DNA of 64,000 bases from the NCBI RefSeq assembly GCF_040719375.1, contig NZ_JBFDTP010000002.1, forward strand, positions 2,666,001 through 2,730,000, in the 5' to 3' direction. The translations under genes were made by a program, and so were the position numbers. How positions within the stretch are numbered: the first letter of the stretch is position 1; every line of letters starts with the position of its first letter. Origin of the DNA: Clostridium sp. AN503. GTDB taxonomy: Bacteria; Bacillota; Clostridia; Lachnospirales; Lachnospiraceae. Of the stretch, positions 51,739 through 60,461 are shown piece by piece. The notes beneath the pieces were generated by a model. It saw only the letters and a program-made list of their open reading frames with translations. It was not told the origin of the DNA and did no database searches.

Positions 51739-52638
51739 CTACCTCCCATCCTCATCAGAATAATAAACCCACTTCTTCTGGCTGATAAATGCTACTGCGG
51801 TCAATGTCATTACGATCACAAACAGTACCCATGCCTGAGCGCTCGCCATACCCATCTTGTGACGCAGGAACGCGTTGTTGTAGATCAGCATGGAGATCAG
51901 GGTGGTGGCTCCGTTGGGGCCGCCCTTAGTCACCAGATACGGTCCGTTGAACTCCTGGAACGCCTGGCAGAGCTGTGTGATCAGGTTGTAGAAAATAACC
52001 GGCGTGATGATCGGCACGGTAATGCTGAAGAACTGTCTCCACTTGCCTGCGCCGTCGATGGAAGCCGCCTCATAGAGATCCTGGGACACTCCCTTTAATG
52101 CCGCTAAAAAGATGACCATCGCCGAACCAAACTGCCACACACGCAGCAGGATGATCACGAACAGGGCGCTGTTGGCCCCTGCCATCCAGTTGATCTTCTC
52201 GCCGCCGAACAGGGTGATCACCGTATTGATCAGGCCGTCGGTATTGAAGATAGCTCTCCACAGGATCGCGATCGCGATGGAGCCGCCCAGGATCGACGGG
52301 ATGTAGTAAGCGGTACGGAAGAAATTAACTCCCTTTAACTTAAAGTTCAATATGTACGCGATAAATAATGCAAACGCCAGTTTTAACGGCACATCGAAGA
52401 TCGCATATTTAAACGTGACCTTAAATGCACGCATGATGTCCTCATCGGTGAATATCTTTTCATAGTTCATCATTCCGGTCTTTGTAATCCCTGTAAACAG
52501 ATCATAGTTTGTAAAGCTGTAGTACAAAGAAGACCCAAACGGATATACCTTAAATACCAGGAATCCGATCAGCCACGGTAAGATGAAAAAGAAGCCGGCA
52601 TTTTCAGATAAAATCTTGCTGAAGCTTTTTTTCTGCAT
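51739..52638 (-). CDS. carbohydrate ABC transporter permease, MalF type
   Basis: First channel subunit of the CUT1 importer, 299 residues. FFFILPWLIGFLVFKVYPFG and the conserved SFTNYDLF segment open the protein. The EAA loop reads VSQDLYEAASIDGAGKWRQF. About six helices are seen. ATG 52638 has ACAGGAGGTAA upstream; a longer frame to 52683 lies in the spacer. It follows a small soluble gene by 53 bases and is followed closely by the MalG-type gene. Confidence 0.95.
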   Translation of the reverse strand: MQKKSFSKILSENAGFFFILPWLIGFLVFKVYPFGSSLYYSFTNYDLFTGITKTGMMNYEKIFTDEDIMRAFKVTFKYAIFDVPLKLAFALFIAYILNFKLKGVNFFRTAYYIPSILGGSIAIAILWRAIFNTDGLINTVITLFGGEKINWMAGANSALFVIILLRVWQFGSAMVIFLAALKGVSQDLYEAASIDGAGKWRQFFSITVPIITPVIFYNLITQLCQAFQEFNGPYLVTKGGPNGATTLISMLIYNNAFLRHKMGMASAQAWVLFVIVMTLTAVAFISQKKWVYYSDEDGR

Positions 52639-52690
52639 ACGGTTACCTCCTGTATATATGTTATTGGGCGGATGTGCTCTCACAGCCGCT

Positions 52691-53029
52691 TTATATCTTT
52701 AATCCCCCTGCCAGTTCCCCATACTTTTCCTCCAGGACGGCCTTCTTCTCACAGGCAGTCCTAAGGGCGTACAACAACTGGTCTCTCTCGGCCTTTTCCG
52801 GGTAAACCGCCTCACAGCCTTCCTCCCGGCAGATCCGCCTGACCCGTTTCAGCTGCTCTTTCAAAATATCGCAGAGCGCTCTGTAATGCTCATAAATCTC
52901 TTCCGACATCCCGTCGATGGTATCCGCAAGAAGTTTCATCTGCTCCGGGCTTAAATCCCCCTGGCTTCTAAACCAGGCCACAATGCCGGCATACTGCTCT
53001 TTCTCTTTTACAGCACATTTTACATCCAT
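52691..53029 (-). CDS. small predicted coiled-coil protein inside the sugar importer operon
   Basis: No family is recognised. 112 residues, soluble, almost entirely helical. It has LSPEQMKLLADTIDGMSEEI followed by a heptad-like basic/acidic helix (HYRALCDILKEQLKRVRRIC) and a second helix near the end. AAAGGAAAG precedes the ATG. It is wedged between the binding protein and the permease genes, an unusual place for a non-transport gene. Role unknown; a regulatory or assembly factor for the importer is only a guess. Confidence 0.75.
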   Translation of the reverse strand: MDVKCAVKEKEQYAGIVAWFRSQGDLSPEQMKLLADTIDGMSEEIYEHYRALCDILKEQLKRVRRICREEGCEAVYPEKAERDQLLYALRTACEKKAVLEEKYGELAGGLKI

Positions 53030-53044
53030 GGTCTTTCCTTTACA

Positions 53045-53075
53045 GAAGCCGCCAAGGTTGCCCTCTGGCGGCTTC
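53045..53075 (-). other. intercistronic hairpin after the binding-protein gene
   Basis: GAAGCCGCCA and TGGCGGCTTC pair around an 11-base loop, without a T-run. It fits a message-stabilising or attenuating element that favours the binding protein. Confidence 0.6.
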
Positions 53076-53111
53076 AAGTCCTGCTTTGATGTCGGTTTAT
53101 ATCAGGTTATA

Positions 53112-54482
53112 TCAGTTCCCCATACACTCGTTGATCCCGTCGATCAGATCCTGGGCAGCCTTCGCGCTGTCGATGTCGCCGGAGCTGAGTTTGCCGAATA
53201 CTTTGTAGTAAACGCCATCCGGGTTCGCTTTCAGATCGTTGTGCTCAAACTTGGAATCCAGCGGGAATGGGCAGTAATCCAGAACCTTTGCATTGGCCTC
53301 TTTTACAAGAGCATCGCCCAGGCCCTTCTCGTTCAGGATCTCTACAGCAGCCCTGGAGCACGGAATACCACGCTCGGTAGAGCTGATCTCAACGCCTTCC
53401 GGATCATTTAACAGGAAGTTGATGAGCATTGCAGCCTCCTTCGGATGCGCGGAGCTTGCAGACACTGCCAGGCCCATGGAGATCTTGGTAAATCCGCCCT
53501 TGTGATCGCCGAACTTGATAAAGTCGCCGATGACAAATTCCTGCCCCGGTTTATTGGTGGACTCTACCACTGCCTTCTGGCACTTGCTTGCGGCGGAATC
53601 CCACTCAAAGATACCCGCGTACTTGCCGTCGATCCATTTTGCATTCTTATCCAGAGAGTCTGCCATGTCGCCCTGGATCGTAGCGATGGTCGGGATCGCA
53701 TGAGCTGCTTCCAGCTCGCACATGAAGTCCATGCCCTTCTGGATCTCCTCCACGGTGTAGTTAAGCTCACCGTTCTCTACCCACGGCTTGTTGTAGATGG
53801 ATTCCAGATAATATACCATGAAGATGATCCTGTCGTACTCGCCCAAAGCCAGCGGATAATAATCTTCATTAAATGCCTTGAACGCTGCGCCTGCCGCCAT
53901 CAGGGATTCCGTATCGGTCGGGATCGGACATCCTACCTCATCGAAGGTGGTCTTGTTCCAGTAGAACAGACGTCCGGTCAGCGCCACCGGCACTGCCATC
54001 AGCTTGCCGTCCGCCTTGCACAGCTCTAAAGAGCTCTCCGGGAACTGGGTCAGATCCAGTACGTCCGAATAATCCTCCAGGTTTGCAAAGTTGGTCCCGT
54101 TGCCGGAATAAGACTCGATCCAGTTCCAGTTGATCTGCATCACGTCTGCGGAATTGCCGCCCAGGATATTTAAGGACTGCTTCTCCTCCCAGCCGGTCCA
54201 TGCGCCGTACTCCGGGGTGACATTGATATTCGGATATTTCTCCATAAATGCTGCGATCGCTTTCTCAGTCGCCTCATGTCTGGAGTCGCCGCCCCACCAG
54301 GAAAAGGTTAAGTTTATCTGCTCATCAGAGCCTCCGTCCGCCTGGGCTGCGCCGCCTGCCTGGTTTTCACCTGCTGCCGGTGCCTTCTCGCTGCTGGCGC
54401 TGCTGCCGCCACATGCGGTCAGGGACATTGCTGTAACTGCTGCCATTGTCAGTGCTACTGCCTTTTTCATGTTTCTTCTCAT
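53112..54482 (-). CDS. extracellular sugar-binding lipoprotein of the CUT1 importer
   Basis: Family 1 solute-binding protein, 456-residue precursor. Lipoprotein signal: basic MRRNMKKAV, a hydrophobic core, and SLTAC with Cys24. A Ser/Ala/Gly tether follows. Body motifs include INLTFSWWGGDSRHEATEKA, FMEKYPNINVTPEYGAWTGW and KISMGLAVSASSAHPKEAAM. AAGGGAG precedes ATG 54482. First gene of the transcript running to lacI. Neighbouring GH28 and GH105 point to galacturonide or rhamnogalacturonide oligosaccharides as ligands (inference). Confidence 0.95.
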   Translation of the reverse strand: MRRNMKKAVALTMAAVTAMSLTACGGSSASSEKAPAAGENQAGGAAQADGGSDEQINLTFSWWGGDSRHEATEKAIAAFMEKYPNINVTPEYGAWTGWEEKQSLNILGGNSADVMQINWNWIESYSGNGTNFANLEDYSDVLDLTQFPESSLELCKADGKLMAVPVALTGRLFYWNKTTFDEVGCPIPTDTESLMAAGAAFKAFNEDYYPLALGEYDRIIFMVYYLESIYNKPWVENGELNYTVEEIQKGMDFMCELEAAHAIPTIATIQGDMADSLDKNAKWIDGKYAGIFEWDSAASKCQKAVVESTNKPGQEFVIGDFIKFGDHKGGFTKISMGLAVSASSAHPKEAAMLINFLLNDPEGVEISSTERGIPCSRAAVEILNEKGLGDALVKEANAKVLDYCPFPLDSKFEHNDLKANPDGVYYKVFGKLSSGDIDSAKAAQDLIDGINECMGN

Positions 54483-54864
54483 AAGATCTGTCTCCCTTTC
54501 TTTTTGTTTTCACATGTCCGCATATCCTTGTTTTAAGTGATAAGTGTTTTGCCTGTTTGCAAAGGTTTGCAAGTATGTGATAAAAAATTATGCACTTCTG
54601 CCATTTGTAAGTGGTTACAAATCAGTTTTAACTAGCAGTCATGCATTGTCTCTGTTGATGTTTTTACTATATCACTGTTCATTGCTCATGTCAATTGGTT
54701 AAATCGCTTACTTTATTGCATTTATTTTGTGCATATTATCCAATTCAATTCCTCTGCATTTTATGATACTATAGACTATATTGCAAACGTTTGCGTCTCC
54801 ATCGGGTTTTTCTGTCCATCAGGCGGCGCATCCGGACTATATGATGAAAAGGAGCTGATCGAAC
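54483..54864. promoter_or_regulatory. divergent control region with LacI-type operators
   Basis: Spacer between divergent genes. Minus promoter: TTGACA (54694-54689), 17-bp spacer, TATAGT (54671-54666). On the plus side, -10-like TATGAT/TACTAT lies at 54762-54772. Palindromes: GCAAACGTTTGC, perfect, at 54783-54794 just after the plus -10; TTGCAAAGGTTTGCAA at 54557-54572; and ATTTGTAA-GTGG-TTACAAAT at 54603-54622. The first two have the form bound by LacI-family repressors, and the third is a separate inverted repeat in the minus-strand leader. Confidence 0.7.
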
Positions 54865-56001
54865 ATGAAGATCCTCGACCGCTACATCCAGCAGCTGCTG
54901 GAAAAAAGCAGCCCTCAAAAGCCCGTCTGGAATATCGAAAAGATCCGGCAGGGAGCCAGACCATCCTGGAACTACATGGACGGATGTATGATCAAAGCCA
55001 TACTGGAGCTTTACCATATTACAAAAAAAGAAGCCTACTTAACCTTTGCCGACCATTTTATCGACTACTTTGTGGAGGAGGACGGCTCCATCAAATCCTA
55101 CCGTCCCGAAGAGCACAACCTGGACAATGTGAACGCCGGCAAGACCCTGTTCGACTTATACGAGCTGACCGGAAAAGAGAAATACCGGAAGGCCATCGAC
55201 ACCGTATACAGCCAGCTCACCACCCAGCCCCGCACCTCCACCGGCAATTTCTGGCACAAGGAGATCTATCCGAACCAGATCTGGCTGGACGGCCTTTACA
55301 TGGCTCAGCCCTTCTATATGCAGTACGAGCTGACCTACCATAACGGAGAACACTGCCTGGACAGCTACAGCCAGTTCATAAATGTGTACAATCTGATGAG
55401 GGATTTAAGGAATGGCCTTTACTACCACGCTTATGATGATTCCCGCCAGGCATTTTGGTGCGACAAGGTGACCGGCCTGTCTGATAACTTCTGGCTCCGT
55501 GCCCTGGGCTGGTACGCCATGGCCCTGATCGACACCATGGAAGTCATGCCGGAGGACCGCCTGGGAGATGAGAAAAAAGAACTGAACCGCATCTATAAAG
55601 AATTGATTGATTCCATGCTGCCTTACCAGGATGATGAGACCGGCATGTGGTACCAGGTGGTAAACCACGGCGGCATCGCCCCCAATTATCTGGAGACCTC
55701 CGGCTCCGCGATCTTCGCTTACGCTATTATGAAAAGTGTGCGGCTGGGATTCCTTGAGGATGCTTACTATGGTTTCGGGAGAAAAGCCTTCGACGGCATC
55801 TGTGAGAAATATCTGTCCGAGGTAGACGGGGAACTTCAGTTGGACGGCATCTGCCTGGTAGCCGGCCTGGGGAACCGTGAGATGCGCGAAGGCACCTTCG
55901 ACTATTATATGCGGGAACCGGTGGTGAAGAATGAGGCGAAAGGCATAGCGCCTCTGATCCTCGCCTATATCGAGACTTTATTTCATGAAAAAACGCTGTG
56001 A
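54865..56001 (+). CDS. GH105 unsaturated rhamnogalacturonyl/galacturonyl hydrolase, cytosolic
   Basis: Removes the 4,5-unsaturated uronic acid left at the non-reducing end by pectin or rhamnogalacturonan lyases (YteR-like). 378 residues of an (alpha/alpha)6 barrel with no signal peptide. Motifs: RPSWNYMDGCMIKAILELY at the start, NVNAGKTLFDLYELTG, the catalytic Asp region HKEIYPNQIWLDGLYMAQPF, FWLRALGWYAMALIDTME and GIAPNYLETSGSAIFAYA. AAAAGGAG precedes the ATG. Transcribed away from the importer operon; the operator at 54783 abuts its promoter. Confidence 0.95.
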   Translation: MKILDRYIQQLLEKSSPQKPVWNIEKIRQGARPSWNYMDGCMIKAILELYHITKKEAYLTFADHFIDYFVEEDGSIKSYRPEEHNLDNVNAGKTLFDLYELTGKEKYRKAIDTVYSQLTTQPRTSTGNFWHKEIYPNQIWLDGLYMAQPFYMQYELTYHNGEHCLDSYSQFINVYNLMRDLRNGLYYHAYDDSRQAFWCDKVTGLSDNFWLRALGWYAMALIDTMEVMPEDRLGDEKKELNRIYKELIDSMLPYQDDETGMWYQVVNHGGIAPNYLETSGSAIFAYAIMKSVRLGFLEDAYYGFGRKAFDGICEKYLSEVDGELQLDGICLVAGLGNREMREGTFDYYMREPVVKNEAKGIAPLILAYIETLFHEKTL

Positions 56002-56039
56002 TGAATTGCTCCACCCACAATATCAAGATCTCATAAATT

Positions 56040-56083
56040 AAAACTCCTGCGAGGGAATCTTCTCATCTCCTCGCAGGAGTTTT
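56040..56083. terminator. bidirectional terminator
   Basis: AAACTCCTGCGAGG and CCTCGCAGGAGTTTT form a 14-bp stem with A and T runs on both sides, between convergent GH105 and tspO genes. Confidence 0.88.
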
Positions 56084-56084
56084 A

Positions 56085-56549
56085 TTATCCATGTAATGCC
56101 ACTGCCAGATTCAGATACCCGGCAAATGTGATCCATGCCAGATACGGGATCATCAACCACGCTGCCTCCCTGGATATCCGGGCAAATTTTCGGATCGTCT
56201 CAAATACAAGATACCACAGCAGGAGCAGCCAGAAAAATGCCACCCAGTATGCCCCGGCCCGGAAATACAGGACCGGCCAGACAGCATTGACCGCCAACTG
56301 CGCAAGATACCATTTCAGCGCAGACTTTTTCTCCGGTGATCCTGACCGGTATATCAGCCATGCTGCAATTCCCATAAGGATGTACAGGATGGTCCATACT
56401 ACCGGAAAGACCCAGCCGGGCGGCGCAAGCGGCGGTTTGTACATACTCTCATACTGTTCCATGCTGCCTGCCACCAGGCTCCCTGCAAGGCCACCTGTCC
56501 CCAGGCTTACCGCAAGGCTGCACAGCAGTTCAAGCCACTTCTTTTTCAT
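56085..56549 (-). CDS. tspO: TspO/MBR family membrane protein
   Basis: Five-helix membrane protein of 154 residues that binds tetrapyrroles and other ligands in studied members. Its cellular role in clostridia is unclear. Conserved elements: YKPPLAPPGWVFPVVWTILY with the following LMGIAAWL, LAQLAVNAVWPVLYF, and the last helix YLAWITFAGYLNLAVAL. GGAG lies ahead of the ATG. Downstream of alkD, with only a weak hairpin between them. Confidence 0.94.
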   Translation of the reverse strand: MKKKWLELLCSLAVSLGTGGLAGSLVAGSMEQYESMYKPPLAPPGWVFPVVWTILYILMGIAAWLIYRSGSPEKKSALKWYLAQLAVNAVWPVLYFRAGAYWVAFFWLLLLWYLVFETIRKFARISREAAWLMIPYLAWITFAGYLNLAVALHG

Positions 56550-56627
56550 ATCAGCATTCTCCTTTTCGGAATTGATGTTCCTTCCAGGGTTACACTGATA
56601 GTTTATTCCGGACAGACCGGAACCATT

Positions 56628-57317
56628 CTATATTTTGCGCTTCAGGCCTCTCAGATACGCTTTCCTGTCAGACGGGATCTGATAGCTCTCCACCGCCTTC
56701 TGTATACACTTGTTATGGACCCACGGCTCCAGCCGGTTCTGCTCCAGCCAGGGCAGCGCCGCATCGTACTGCTTTGTCAGCGCCGTCGCAAAATACCAGG
56801 CAACCGCCATCCGGATATAGTATTCCTCCAATTGAACCGCCGCCAGCTCAAGATATTCCGGCTCAAATTCCGTTTCCAGATAAAACCACATCAGCATACG
56901 GATCCCATAGCGTACCGTGTAGACCTTATCCGAAACGAGCCATCTGCGGATATGCTCCAGCAGCTCCGGCAGGTGGCTTTTAAAAACCTTCGGGGTGACC
57001 AGGTCACAGGTGGCCCAGTTGTCTACATAGGGCAGGAACTGCTCCAGCTGTTCTGCGCAGGCCTCAAAGTCCCGCACCTGCTCGATCAGGAAACCGTGCA
57101 GATTCCATTCCTCATAGTACTGATGGGGGAGTTTTTTTAAGAATTCCTCCTTCTCCTGCTGCCGGAAAAGCTCTTTTGCCAGTTTGCGGAGCTGCGGGGT
57201 ACGCACTCCAATGACCGTCTCCGGATTCACATTGGGTATCAGCCTGCTGTTGAAATCGCGATACTTTAAATCCTGCATTTCAAACAGGCGCTGCTGCACA
57301 TATCGCTCCATATCCAT
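56628..57317 (-). CDS. DNA alkylation repair protein (AlkD-like HEAT-repeat glycosylase)
   Basis: HEAT-repeat DNA glycosylase family that excises alkylated purines. 229 residues. IGVRTPQLRKLAKELFR at the start, YEEWNLHGFLIEQ, the active-site type segment LPYVDNWATCDLVTPKVF, DKVYTVRYGIRMLMWFYL and HNKCIQKAVESYQI. The start codon follows the hemW stop without a gap, so translation is coupled. An alternative ATG two codons later is possible. Activity towards specific lesions cannot be told. Confidence 0.92.
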   Translation of the reverse strand: MDMERYVQQRLFEMQDLKYRDFNSRLIPNVNPETVIGVRTPQLRKLAKELFRQQEKEEFLKKLPHQYYEEWNLHGFLIEQVRDFEACAEQLEQFLPYVDNWATCDLVTPKVFKSHLPELLEHIRRWLVSDKVYTVRYGIRMLMWFYLETEFEPEYLELAAVQLEEYYIRMAVAWYFATALTKQYDAALPWLEQNRLEPWVHNKCIQKAVESYQIPSDRKAYLRGLKRKI

Positions 57318-58601
57318 TTATACTGTCCCTCCGGCTCCGCTGCCTTCGTCGTTTTCGTCAATTTCACCTTCCACGCGATCCAGCAAAAATTCCGCAAGGA
57401 CCGCATTGCTCACATCCACGCCCAGCTCTGTCAGGCGCACGCAGGGCGCCTCCATCTCGATCAGCCCCTGCTCCTGCAGCTTAGGCAGCACGTCTCCGTA
57501 CACATTCCACAGGTTATGTCCGAACCGCTCCAGGAATTCACTTCCCGACACCCCCCGCATCATGCGCAGGCCCAGGAACATGAATTCCTCCATCCGGTCC
57601 TCCAGGCTCAGCTCTGTTATATCCCGGGCGGCAGCTCCCCCTTCATAGAGGTTTAAGGACAGATATTCCTCCAGGTCCCCGGTGTTGTGATAACGGTGTC
57701 CAAAGGTATAGGACGACGCCCCCAGGCCCAGCCCCAGGTACTCCACGCCGGTCCAGTAACCGATATTGTGGCGGCACTCAAACCCGGGCCGGGCATAGTT
57801 GGATATCTCATACCGCTCATAGCCCTGGGCCGCCATCATCTCTTTCGTCAGATGATAGATCTCCCGGTCCGTCTCCTCGTCAGGCAGATCCGGCAGATCC
57901 CCGCGCCACGAGCTCGCCCTCGCCGCGTCTGCCTCCTTATCTGCCTTCGGTGCGCCTGCCGCATCCTCTGCCGCCGCTTTTCCAAACCGTTCGTAAAACG
58001 GCGTCCCCTCCTCAATGATCAGGCTGTAGGCGGAAATATGCTCCGGCTTCAGCATCATCACCTTGCGCAGGGTTGTCTTCCAGGAATGCACATCCTGTCC
58101 CGGCAGCGCCGACATCAGGTCCACGTTGATATTGGTAAACCCTGCCTGACGCGCCCTCTGGTAACTCTTTAAAAATTCATCATAGGTGTGGATCCGACCC
58201 AGATATCGAAGCTCCTGGTCATCGGCGGACTGCAGTCCAAGGCTTAAGCGGTTGATGCCGCTCTGAAGATAGGACTCCAGCTTTTCCATCGTCAGAGTAC
58301 CCGGATTGGCCTCCACCGTGATCTCCGCCCCCTCTGCGATATCAAAGCATTCGTAAAGAGCGGCAAACAGCTCCTCCATCAACTGGGCAGGCAGAATAGA
58401 CGGAGTACCGCCGCCCACAAAAACCGTGGTCACACGATACCCCGCAAAATTCTCGCTCTGCCCGTAGATCTCTTCGATCAGCTTGTCCACGTATATCTGG
58501 TAAGCCCGCTCCGGCGCCGCAAAGGATAAAAAGTCACAGTAAGCGCATTTGCGTGCGCAAAAAGGGATATGAATATACAATTCCAGTTCTTTTTTATTCA
58601 T
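57318..58601 (-). CDS. hemW: HemW-type radical SAM heme chaperone
   Basis: Radical SAM family formerly called HemN-like; HemW members insert heme into respiratory enzymes rather than oxidising coproporphyrinogen. 427 residues. The cluster motif CARKCAYCDF is in YIHIPFCARKCAYC. VFVGGGTPSIL, RLSLGLQSADDQEL and VDLMSALPGQD follow, and the HemN C-terminal domain starts near 300. An Ala/Asp/Lys-rich insert (about 207-240) separates FYERFGKAA from EETDREIYHLTKEMM. Start overlaps the lepA stop by eight bases. Confidence 0.93.
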   Translation of the reverse strand: MNKKELELYIHIPFCARKCAYCDFLSFAAPERAYQIYVDKLIEEIYGQSENFAGYRVTTVFVGGGTPSILPAQLMEELFAALYECFDIAEGAEITVEANPGTLTMEKLESYLQSGINRLSLGLQSADDQELRYLGRIHTYDEFLKSYQRARQAGFTNINVDLMSALPGQDVHSWKTTLRKVMMLKPEHISAYSLIIEEGTPFYERFGKAAAEDAAGAPKADKEADAARASSWRGDLPDLPDEETDREIYHLTKEMMAAQGYERYEISNYARPGFECRHNIGYWTGVEYLGLGLGASSYTFGHRYHNTGDLEEYLSLNLYEGGAAARDITELSLEDRMEEFMFLGLRMMRGVSGSEFLERFGHNLWNVYGDVLPKLQEQGLIEMEAPCVRLTELGVDVSNAVLAEFLLDRVEGEIDENDEGSGAGGTV

Positions 58602-60408
58602 CGTCTAATTTCAGTACACTCATGAATGCCTTTTGCGGGATCTCTACATTGCCCACCTGACGCATCCGTTTCTTTCCTTCTTTTTGCTTTTCCAACAGTT
58701 TTTTCTTTCTCGTGATATCGCCGCCGTAGCACTTGGCAAGCACGTCCTTGCGCACTGCCTTGACCGTCTCGCGGGCAATGATCTTGCCGCCCACCGCTGC
58801 CTGGATCGGGATCTCAAACAGATGGCGCGGGATCTCCTCCTTCAGCTTCTCACACATCCGCCTGCCGCGTTCATAAGCAGAATCTGCATGGACGATAAAG
58901 GACAGGGCGTCCACTTCCTCTTTGTTGATCAGGATATCCAGCTTCACAAGCTCCGACCGCTCATAGTCCTTCATCTCATAATCGAAGGAGGCATAGCCGC
59001 GGGAACGGGATTTTAACGCATCAAAGAAATCATAGATGATCTCATTGAGCGGCAGGTCATATTTGAGCAGAGCGCGCGTCTCCTCCATATACTCCATGCC
59101 GTTGTATATACCGCGCCTCTCCTGGCACAGGGTCATGATGGCTCCCACAAACTCGGTCGTCACCATGATCTCCGCGCTGACGACCGGCTCCTCCATATAC
59201 TCAATCTCCGTCGGGTCAGGCAGGTTGGACGGATTGGTCAGCTCCAGCATCTCCCCGTTCTTCTTGTGTACGCGGTAAACAACGCCGGGCGCCGTGGTGA
59301 CCAGGTCTAAATTGTACTCGCGCTCCAGCCTCTCCTGGATGATCTCCAAATGCAGCAGCCCCAGGAATCCGCACCGGAAACCAAAACCCAATGCCACTGA
59401 GGTCTCCGGCTCAAAAAACAGGGATGCGTCGTTTAACTGCAGCTTCTCCAAGGCATCCCGCAGATCATTGTATCTGGCGCCGTCCGCCGGATACAGGCCG
59501 CAGTACACCATGGAGGTGACTTTCTTGTAACCCGGAAGCGGCTCGGCGCAGGGCCTTGCGGCATCTGTGATCGTGTCGCCCACCCGGGTATCCTTCACAT
59601 TCTTGATGCTGGCGGTGATATAGCCTACCATACCGGCGCTCAGGCTCTCGCAGGGAACGAACTGGCCGGCTCCGAAGTAGCCTACCTCCACCACATCCTC
59701 CTCCGCTCCTGTAGCCATCATGCGGATGCGGGTCCCCTTCTTCACCGTGCCCTCCTTGATCCGGCAGAACACGATCACCCCTTTGTAGGAGTCGTAGAGG
59801 GAATCGAAGATCAGCGCCTGGAGCGGAGCGTCCGGGTCTCCCGTGGGCGCCGGGATCTTGTGGACGATCGCTTCCAGCACATCCTCCACGTTCAGGCCGG
59901 TCTTGGCGGATATCTGGGGCGCGTCATGGGCTTCGATGCCGATCACGTCCTCGATCTCGTTGGCCACCCACTCCGGCTGGGCGCTGGGCAGGTCGATCTT
60001 GTTGATGACCGGAAATACATCCAGGTCATGGTCCAGGGCCAGGTACACGTTCGCCAGGGTCTGGGCCTCGATGCCCTGCGCCGCATCCACCACCAGGATG
60101 GCGCCGTCACAGGCTGCCAGGCTGCGGGATACCTCGTAGTTGAAGTCCACGTGTCCCGGAGTATCGATCAGGTTAAAAATATATTCTTCTCCATCCTTCG
60201 CGCGGTACACGGTACGCACCGCCTGGGATTTGATCGTGATGCCGCGCTCCCGCTCCAGATCCATATTGTCCAGCACCTGGGACTGCATCTCCCTGCTGGT
60301 GAGAAGTCCGGTATGCTCGATGATCCGGTCCGCCAGGGTGGATTTGCCGTGATCAATGTGTGCAATGATACAGAAATTGCGGATTTTGCTTTGGTCCATT
60401 ACTGCCAT
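58594..60408 (-). CDS. lepA: translation elongation factor 4 (back-translocase)
   Basis: Ribosome-binding GTPase of 604 residues. G motifs: AHIDHGKST, DTPGHVDF, NKIDLPSA. Then domain II, the EF-G-like domains and the LepA-specific C-terminal domain (about 490-604, ending QKAFMSVLKLDDE). ATG 60408 has AAAGGA eight bases upstream; the frame is open to 60441 but without a site. Between spoIIP and hemW, matching the Bacillus/Clostridium order spoIIP-lepA-hemW. Confidence 0.97.
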   Translation of the reverse strand: MAVMDQSKIRNFCIIAHIDHGKSTLADRIIEHTGLLTSREMQSQVLDNMDLERERGITIKSQAVRTVYRAKDGEEYIFNLIDTPGHVDFNYEVSRSLAACDGAILVVDAAQGIEAQTLANVYLALDHDLDVFPVINKIDLPSAQPEWVANEIEDVIGIEAHDAPQISAKTGLNVEDVLEAIVHKIPAPTGDPDAPLQALIFDSLYDSYKGVIVFCRIKEGTVKKGTRIRMMATGAEEDVVEVGYFGAGQFVPCESLSAGMVGYITASIKNVKDTRVGDTITDAARPCAEPLPGYKKVTSMVYCGLYPADGARYNDLRDALEKLQLNDASLFFEPETSVALGFGFRCGFLGLLHLEIIQERLEREYNLDLVTTAPGVVYRVHKKNGEMLELTNPSNLPDPTEIEYMEEPVVSAEIMVTTEFVGAIMTLCQERRGIYNGMEYMEETRALLKYDLPLNEIIYDFFDALKSRSRGYASFDYEMKDYERSELVKLDILINKEEVDALSFIVHADSAYERGRRMCEKLKEEIPRHLFEIPIQAAVGGKIIARETVKAVRKDVLAKCYGGDITRKKKLLEKQKEGKKRMRQVGNVEIPQKAFMSVLKLDDE

Positions 60409-60461
60409 ATAGTAATTCCTTTCTGAATTCGTACTGTTCATTGTAAAACTATAGCATTTTT

